NCBI RefSeq assembly: GCF_020520425.1 | Contig: NC_079490.1 | Span: forward strand, 3,162,001-3,226,000 | DNA from: Spinacia oleracea | Lineage: Eukaryota > Streptophyta > Magnoliopsida > Caryophyllales > Amaranthaceae | Length of the DNA: 64,000 nt | Direction of reading: 5' to 3' | In this document: positions 58,232 to 64,000 of the stretch, in pieces | How the letters are laid out: each line of letters opens with the position of its first letter | Position numbering within the stretch: position 1 is the stretch's first letter | Program-made: the position numbers and the translations under genes | Notes under the pieces: generated by a model | Told to the model about the DNA's origin: nothing | Databases searched by the model: none | Seen by the model: only the letters and a program-made list of their open reading frames with translations

Positions 58232-59509
58232 ATGGCGGCAGTAGAGAGAGAAAGAGAAAGCTGCAACTCACGCCATTTCTCTCTTCTAATGAAATCCTGC
58301 TGCCCGAACCCCACTAACCCTTCTCACTCCATTATAATACCTTTATCTTCTTCTAATAATAGTAATAATAATAAAATTTCCAGTAAAGTGATTATTAAAA
58401 CCTCCATTTCTTCCCTCCCTGATGACATCCTCTACGAGATTCTAGCTCGAGTACCGATTTCTTCTCTGCCATCGATTACCGCCGTGTGCCGTCGGTGGGG
58501 CCACCTTGTTAGCTCGCCGTCTTTTTGTGTCCTCCGTCGGCACCACCGCCTCCTCCACAGTACGATATTCGCGTTTTCGACGTCGACCGTTTCGACGCTT
58601 CGTCCTTTTGTCGACGTTAATTGGAAGCTCCCCTCGGAAAACGACGCCGTTTTGGGGAGTCTGCATTTTCAGTTTCACACGGATTTCTCCCACGCGCGGT
58701 TAGCTGTTGTTGGAAGGAAGGTGTATATCATCACCCGGTCTAGCGCGTTGGTTTTTGACCCGTGGACCGGGTTGGTGAAGACCCGGTCTGGCCCGTTGTT
58801 TCCGAGGAAACGGTTCGCTGCTGCGGCAGTTTGTGGGAGAATCTACGTGGCAGGAGGTTCGTTGAGAGCATCTGACGTGGAAGAGTACGACCCCCACGCG
58901 GATGAGTGGCGCGTGGTTGCACAAGCGCCGAGGAGGAGGTACGGCTGTGTCGGTGTTGGGGTAGATGGCGTGTTCTACATCATCGGAGGGCTGATGATTG
59001 GTGGCGCGTCGGATACACGCGCGGCGGAGGCGCGTGTTTGTGCTAGCTCGATGGACTTGTACGATGTTTCGGCACGTGGGTGGTTGAGGAGCCGGGCGGT
59101 TCCGGGAGGCGGGTGTGTCGTGGCGGCTTGCGGGGCGGAGGGTTGTGTTTACGTGCTGGCGAGCCACGCGGTGGAGTTGTCGTTTTGGCGGTTCAACGGG
59201 CGGAGGAAGGGCGGCGAGGGGGGCGGTGGTGCGTTCGGAGAGTGGTGTAGGATGAGGAGTCCGCCGCTACCGGCGCAAGTTAGGCTCGACGGGACCGTGA
59301 AGTTCAGCTGCGTCGGGGTGGAGGATAAGGTGGTGTTGATCCAAGTGATGGGGTGTATAGATGATTTGTTGAGGAGGAGTGGGAGGAATGTGAGAGGATA
59401 CAAAGAAGGGATTGTATTGATTTTTGATTGTGTGAGTGAAGAGTGGAATAGAGGGCCTGATTTGCCTGAATTGGTTCAAAGGGCAGCTTGTGTTTGTGTT
59501 GATTGTTAA
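58232..59509 (+). CDS. F-box/kelch-repeat protein
   Basis: Intronless, 425 residues. A Ser/Asn-rich N-terminus precedes an F-box at about residues 60-102 (SSLPDDILYEILARVPISSL, CRRWGHLVSSPSF). Kelch-type beta-propeller repeats follow (RFAAAAVCGRIYVAGG, then DVEEYDPHADEWR and GVDGVFYIIGG), ending in a final blade IFDCVSEEWNRGPDLPE. The F-box would bind an ASK/SKP1 protein in an SCF ubiquitin ligase and the propeller would select the target, which is unknown. The reading frame is strikingly GC-rich (CG-ending codons) compared with its surroundings, as in many intronless plant genes. A TATA box and leader are visible upstream. Confidence 0.92.
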   Translation: MAAVERERESCNSRHFSLLMKSCCPNPTNPSHSIIIPLSSSNNSNNNKISSKVIIKTSISSLPDDILYEILARVPISSLPSITAVCRRWGHLVSSPSFCVLRRHHRLLHSTIFAFSTSTVSTLRPFVDVNWKLPSENDAVLGSLHFQFHTDFSHARLAVVGRKVYIITRSSALVFDPWTGLVKTRSGPLFPRKRFAAAAVCGRIYVAGGSLRASDVEEYDPHADEWRVVAQAPRRRYGCVGVGVDGVFYIIGGLMIGGASDTRAAEARVCASSMDLYDVSARGWLRSRAVPGGGCVVAACGAEGCVYVLASHAVELSFWRFNGRRKGGEGGGGAFGEWCRMRSPPLPAQVRLDGTVKFSCVGVEDKVVLIQVMGCIDDLLRRSGRNVRGYKEGIVLIFDCVSEEWNRGPDLPELVQRAACVCVDC

Positions 59510-59844
59510 ATTCTTTGCAAAATTATGTAATGATTAAACTTGTGTCGGATTAAATTATTATTTTATAAAAATTCAAATGCGAATAATGTTATTTAAATCG
59601 TACGTGCTCTCATTTTTAACCACTTGCCGAAGATATTATTAGCAGTACTAAATTATTCATGATCATTTTAGGAATTTTGGTAAAATTGGTGGAACCACAA
59701 GGTGGATGTCACTATTGTTTTTCCAATCAAAAGGAGTTTGGAACTTTATTTAGTGTAATAATTCAGTTATGTATAGGTTATTTGTTACTAAGTATTTCCA
59801 TAAATAAGTTTTTGGTATGAAATGTTACAATTTTGTGGTACTAC
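59510..59844. other. 3' UTR and spacer of F-box gene
   Basis: AT-rich sequence. No other feature seen before the hAT element. Confidence 0.4.
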
Positions 59845-61356
59845 TAGGGGTGTTAATGAGCCGAGCCTGCTCGTGAACTACTCGATGCTCGGCTCGGCAA
59901 AGCTCGGTCAAAGCTCGGTCAAAGCTCGGCTCGAGTGGGCTCGACTCGAGTTCGAGTTCGGCTCGAGATCTTAACGAGCCAAGCCCGAGCTATCCATGGC
60001 TCGGCTCGAAAGCTCGTAAACAAGCTCGACTTTGTTTATAGTGTAAAAATATTTTGTGACTTAGAGTCCCACATCGGTGGATATACATATGTTGAAAAGT
60101 TTTGTGGAATATATAAGGCACCTTTATCATAAGTCATAACACAATTTTTAATAGATGAGTGACTCATTTATTATACTACGGTCTACATGTGAGTATAATG
60201 TTAATTGATACAACTCGGTAACCACAACCTTAATTAAGCTCTCTCACTAATATTCTACCATTTTCTTAGACGCCCATTTTTTGTCTCTTCATTTTTTGCA
60301 CTTCATTTTCTATCCCTTCATCCGACCTAACTCTATCCTCCACCAATTCGCTTGACCTCTCCTTACTCAGTTATCCATATCATCTAACATCTACCCAAGA
60401 TCTCTACCTATTCTTGATTATTAGGAGTTTGTTATACACTTTGTAATTGGCTTCCTTAGTATACCAAGTTGGTGAAAGAGAAAGATGTCTTTTTCTTTAC
60501 GCATCAATGGCAACCTCTTCATTACAAATAGATTGATAAACATCTATGTTTTCTTCCTTTATCTCCTGCTAGTAACTTTAGTATGATCTTTTCAATTAAT
60601 GTTATTGGTTTTGCCTAAAATTTTGAATTTGAAGATTTTGTGTATCCTTCTTCTTTGATTACTGCAGTCTTGTAAGCAATGAAAACTTTTGATTTTGATT
60701 TTGATGAACCAAAAAATTCTTATTCTTGATGTCTGAAGAAATAGAAAACCCGATTCTCGCAAATCAATCTGCTTCAATTGCCAAAACAGCGCACAATTAT
60801 TTGTTCAGTTTAGTTAAAATGTAATTTTGTGATTTGAATTTTTGAGTTTTTTTCGTGCAGATTATGGTTTAATTACCTTTAGATTTCTTATTTTTTTGGT
60901 GTTATGTTCTTCATGGATTATCATAAACAAAATAATCATACAGAGGTAGCAAATAGAAAAAAGTATTCAAGAGTTGCTTAAAAAAAACAAAATAACATGT
61001 CCCACATCGGTTGTATATCTAAAAGTGAGAGAAATGAGAAGTTGTAAAATAACCAATACATTTGCAATTAAACAACCTGCTTCAATTGCAACAATTTGGG
61101 CCTTAAAATTTTACTTGGGCTGAATTAAGCAATTGAGCTAAGCGGTCTACAAGATTCAAGCTTGAGTTTTTATAGGCTTGTCGAGCTCGAGCGGAGTCGA
61201 GCTCGAGCTGAGTCGAGCCTTGTACCGAGCTCGAGCTCGAGCTCAATTTTTCAGGCTCGTCGAGCTTCGAGCTCGAGCCGAGCCTATGCTTAAGAGTTTC
61301 GAGCTCGAGCCGAGCCTACCTAAGCTCGGTCTCGGCTCGGCTCATTAACACCCCTG
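59845..61356. mobile_element. Non-autonomous hAT element (1.5 kb) with long GCTCG-rich ends
   Basis: Ends TAGGGGTGTTAATGAGCC / GGCTCATTAACACCCCTG are flanked by a perfect 8-bp duplication GGTACTAC (59837-59844 and 61357-61364). The outer 160-230 bp at each side are inverted blocks of GCTCGAGC / AGCTCGG words. The AT-rich interior has no transposase frame but holds two plant snRNA-type upstream sequence elements. Confidence 0.92.
60066..60116 (+). promoter_or_regulatory. snRNA-type promoter (USE plus TATA) inside hAT element
   Basis: GTCCCACATCG (60066-60076) matches the plant snRNA upstream sequence element RTCCCACATCG. TATATAA follows at 60110-60116, 33 bp later, the spacing known for Pol II snRNA promoters (Pol III types have about 10 bp less). 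A second USE at 60999-61009 lacks a TATA at that distance. The sequence after the TATA does not resemble U1, U2, U4 or U5. Confidence 0.5.
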
Positions 61357-61364
61357 GGTACTAC

Positions 61365-62795
61365 GTAGCACATTGCATGACAAATTAAACGCAAACTTAT
61401 TAAGTTCACATGATCTCAATATTTATATGGGTAGAATATGCTTTGAATTGGTCAAGCCCCTTACTGCAATGCTCTAACACTGCTTTATTTTAATAAATTC
61501 AATTCATTTTTCTAAAACTTATTATTCAATTTTGTGGTCAAAGTACTTTCAATTAAAATTATTTACAAAGGTAATAATGTTGGCAACTTAACATTGTTTA
61601 CATAGAAAGATTAGGAGTGTAAGTGGTTCATCGGCTCATCAAGTAGCTCCCTCATGTTGTCGGAAAAAAAAAAGTAGCTCCCACAAGGCCCCAATAAGTC
61701 AATTTGTATGGTAGATGATAAGAAATTAGGATAGGATCGAAAATTAGGATTCCAATTTGTTAATGCAAATCTATTTCCACCACTATCAATTATACTCCTT
61801 AATAATTGTAGTATAGAAGGTATTGGACAAATGAAGTAATTAGTTGAAAATAGATGCATACCTAAATTTATAGTAAAGGATGAGAAAGTAAATATGTATT
61901 CAATAAAGGGACCAAGATGTCCACCAAATGCTTTTATCGAAGGATGCATAAATACATAAATTTACCGATTCTAAATGTTAAGAAAAAAGCGTTTTGATTG
62001 TGTGATAAGACAGTCAACATTTAGTTTAAAAACACAATCTTTAAACTATTACTCCGTACTAGCTCAACCACTATTACTCTGTGCTAGCTCAACCATAGCA
62101 GAATATTCTGAACATTTGTTACCAAGTCCACCGATTTCTTTCATCGATGGATGCGTGAATATATGAATTCATCCACTCTAGATGTTATGAAATGACGTTT
62201 TAGTTGTGAGATTTTGACAATCAACGTTTTAGTTGTGAGATTTTGAAAAAACAAGCAATGTTTGACTTAAATTTAGTAGTTTGAAAAGAGGAACAAAATG
62301 CTTGTAACGTAACCTTTAAATTATTACTAGCTGGATCATAAAAGGGTCTTCTGAACATTTGCTATCAAGTCTGTAACTGGCTTTTATTCATGGATGCGCG
62401 AACATATAAATTCATCAACTCTAGATTTTGTCAAACGGCGTTTTTGATGCACGTCAACGACAATCAACATTTTGTGTGAAAAATAAATAATTAGTCACTA
62501 CCAACTAGTGAAACAACTACCCACATAATTTATTTAACATGTTATAATATTATCAAAACTGGAGCAATTTTTTTTAGGGAAGAAATTAGAGAAATTATCA
62601 TATAAGAAAATACATACTACGTAAAATTCAATAGACAAAAAAGGACACCGTGAATACTGTTTATTTTATTTTATTTTAAGAAAGTCTTTTTTTATTTTTG
62701 TTGCATTGCAATCATACGATCATGTGTTTTCTAGAATAATACATCTATTAATATTTATGATTTTTATGAAAAATCACATGTTGATCGGTACTATT
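61365..62795. other. Intergenic spacer
   Basis: AT-rich. Three loosely related blocks near 61930, 62140 and 62380 share ATCGANGGATGCG / GATG-AA-ATAAATTC words and a GCGTTTT segment, so an old tandem repeat is possible. No gene recognised. Confidence 0.4.
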
Positions 62796-62796
62796 A

Positions 62797-63073
62797 GGTT
62801 TTGTTATGTTCAACTTATTTTGACTTATTTCAGACAATATAAGTTCATATAAGTTCAGTTAAGTTCAGATAAGTTCAGTTAAATTCAGTTAAAAGTTCAG
62901 ACATTATAAGTTTAGCAAAAATAAGATTTTTTTTCTAGACATTTTACACACAAATAAGTTTATTTTAGATAAACTAAATTTCTTGCAAATAAAATAAGGT
63001 CAGATAAATTCAATTAAATTCAGATACGTAGTAATATTAATTCAGTCAAAATAAGTCCAATAGAACGGAGCCC
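62797..63073. mobile_element. Tourist-like MITE, AATAAGTT family
   Basis: TATGTTCAACTTATTTTGAC at the left and GTCAAAATAAGTCCAATAG at the right are inverted, with the AGTTCA-rich interior seen at 22080. The flanks TTA and TTG differ by one base. Confidence 0.65.
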
Positions 63074-63217
63074 TTGTTACAATCATCATTTATTTAAAAC
63101 TCATCCCCCAAAACAAGTCCTCAAGCTCAATCAGCAATCGCACAAACTAAAACAAAAAACCTTGTGTGTGGGATCGGAAGATTCATAGTCGAAACCCCTC
63201 AAAAACCCAGGAAAAAC

Positions 63218-64000
63218 ATGGATTTCCAGGTGGTTGTACTTGCAGGTGGCACTTCCAAAAACCTCGTCCCTCTTGTCTCCAAGGTTTTTCAACGAACCCC
63301 TTTTCGTTTAATCCCATTTTTAGCTTCTATTTTCGCGTAATTTCTCATTTCTAATTTGATTAATTTCTCAATATTTCTCCCCATTTCTGGGGTTTTCTGT
63401 AAATTGAAAAATTGCAGGAGGTTCCTAAAGCATTGCTCCCAGTTGGGAATCGGCCATTAGTGTCGTATGTATTGGACCTTTTGGAACAAAGCAATCTCAA
63501 GGATATTATTGTGGTTCGTTTCTTTGCTTTTGATTGTTTTTTAATTGGGAAAATGGCGAAATTGGGTTGCAATATACTTGTATTTGATTATAAAATTTTG
63601 GGAAATTTTGTAAACTTCAGGTGGTTGGAGGTGCAGATGCTGCTGTTAAAGTTGGTGCATGGATTTCGAGTGCTTATGTCGATCGTCTTCGTGTTGAGGT
63701 TATTCGTGATTCCTACATTTCATTGGTGTAATAGTTTCTGGGTTTTGTTCATGTTTACATGTTGATTAGGCATACTAAAGATATTTTGATGTGTTGCAAA
63801 TAGTTTCACATTGGTCAATTAATGGATGTTTATGAGAATTGATGAAATGGCTTACTAGTTCTATGTTGGTTTCTCAGTCTAGTGGGGTTTTGGATTTTCA
63901 ATTTTAGGGTTTTAGAAGATTGCATCTTCTTTTATTGATTTGCTTTAGATAATTGAGAATTCAACCCTTTTGGATGGTGCGAATGTCACGAATGTTCCAT
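63218..64000 (+). CDS. EIF2B3: Translation initiation factor eIF2B subunit gamma (5' part)
   Basis: Three exons are visible: 63218-63283, 63418-63513 and 63621-63698, all in phase and GT-AG. They read MDFQVVVLAGGTSKNLVPL, then EVPKALLPVGNRPLVSYVLD, then VVGGADAAVKVGAWISSAY and LRVE. The G-G-T-S and P-K-A-L-L-P-V-G-N motifs are those of the nucleotidyltransferase-like domain of eIF2B gamma. eIF2B is the cytosolic exchange factor that reloads eIF2 with GTP. The remaining exons lie beyond 64000. The stretch 63699-64000 is intron, or may hold the start of a further exon that I cannot place. Confidence 0.93.

Overview
The window is plant nuclear DNA: intron-rich eudicot genes in AT-rich DNA packed with small non-autonomous DNA transposons. 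Recurrent ACTCCGTA / TACGGAGT strings, a spinach/beet/quinoa-like SINE and the general repeat style suggest Caryophyllales, probably Amaranthaceae. That taxonomic guess is inference, not a database match.

Layout, left to right. (1) 1-4.6 kb: an early-nodulin-like phytocyanin gene (minus strand, two exons) whose intron and 3' flank carry three MITEs. (2) 5-8.7 kb: repeats and intergenic DNA. (3) 9.1-13.1 kb: a complete beta-tubulin gene (minus, three coding exons plus a leader intron) with tandem repeats in two introns. (4) 13.2-23.4 kb: a transposon-rich gap that holds a 4.5-kb non-autonomous CACTA element (17159-21654) filled with a satellite-like ~161-bp array. (5) 23.8-26.2 kb: an intronless PLS-class PPR gene (plus). 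(6) 27.5-31.7 kb: a three-exon type II membrane glycosyltransferase gene of GnT-I-like type (minus). (7) 31.9-35 kb: repeats, including a 62-bp mitochondrial-type small-subunit rRNA fragment at 33017-33078. (8) 35.0-43.5 kb: a 12-coding-exon SCAB1-type actin-binding protein gene (plus). (9) 45.4-48.2 kb: two tandem genes for the catalytic subunit of molybdopterin synthase (CNX6/MOCS2B), embedded in repeated flanking segments. (10) 48.5-52.1 kb: a B1-type mitotic cyclin gene (minus) with a cluster of MSA-like elements in its promoter and odd intronic and exonic tandem duplications. (11) 58.2-59.5 kb: an intronless F-box/kelch gene. (12) 59.8-61.4 kb: a 1.5-kb hAT-type element with plant snRNA-promoter-like motifs. 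(13) 63.2 kb to the end: the first exons of eIF2B gamma, which continues past the window.

The genes are mostly unrelated housekeeping or regulatory loci, as is usual in a plant genome. Cyclin B1 and beta-tubulin both serve mitosis, and both have MSA-like CCAACGG motifs upstream of their transcription starts. No complete retroviral or LTR element, tRNA gene or CRISPR array was recognised. Exon boundaries were set by reading frame, GT/AG sites and family resemblance; for each multi-exon gene that ends inside the window, the coding lengths sum to a multiple of three. The most unusual material is structural: the higher-order repeat inside the CACTA element, the snRNA-like promoter inside the hAT element, repeated decoy splice acceptors in the cyclin intron, a shared terminal duplication in several Stowaway-like MITEs, and the rRNA fragment at a repeat junction.
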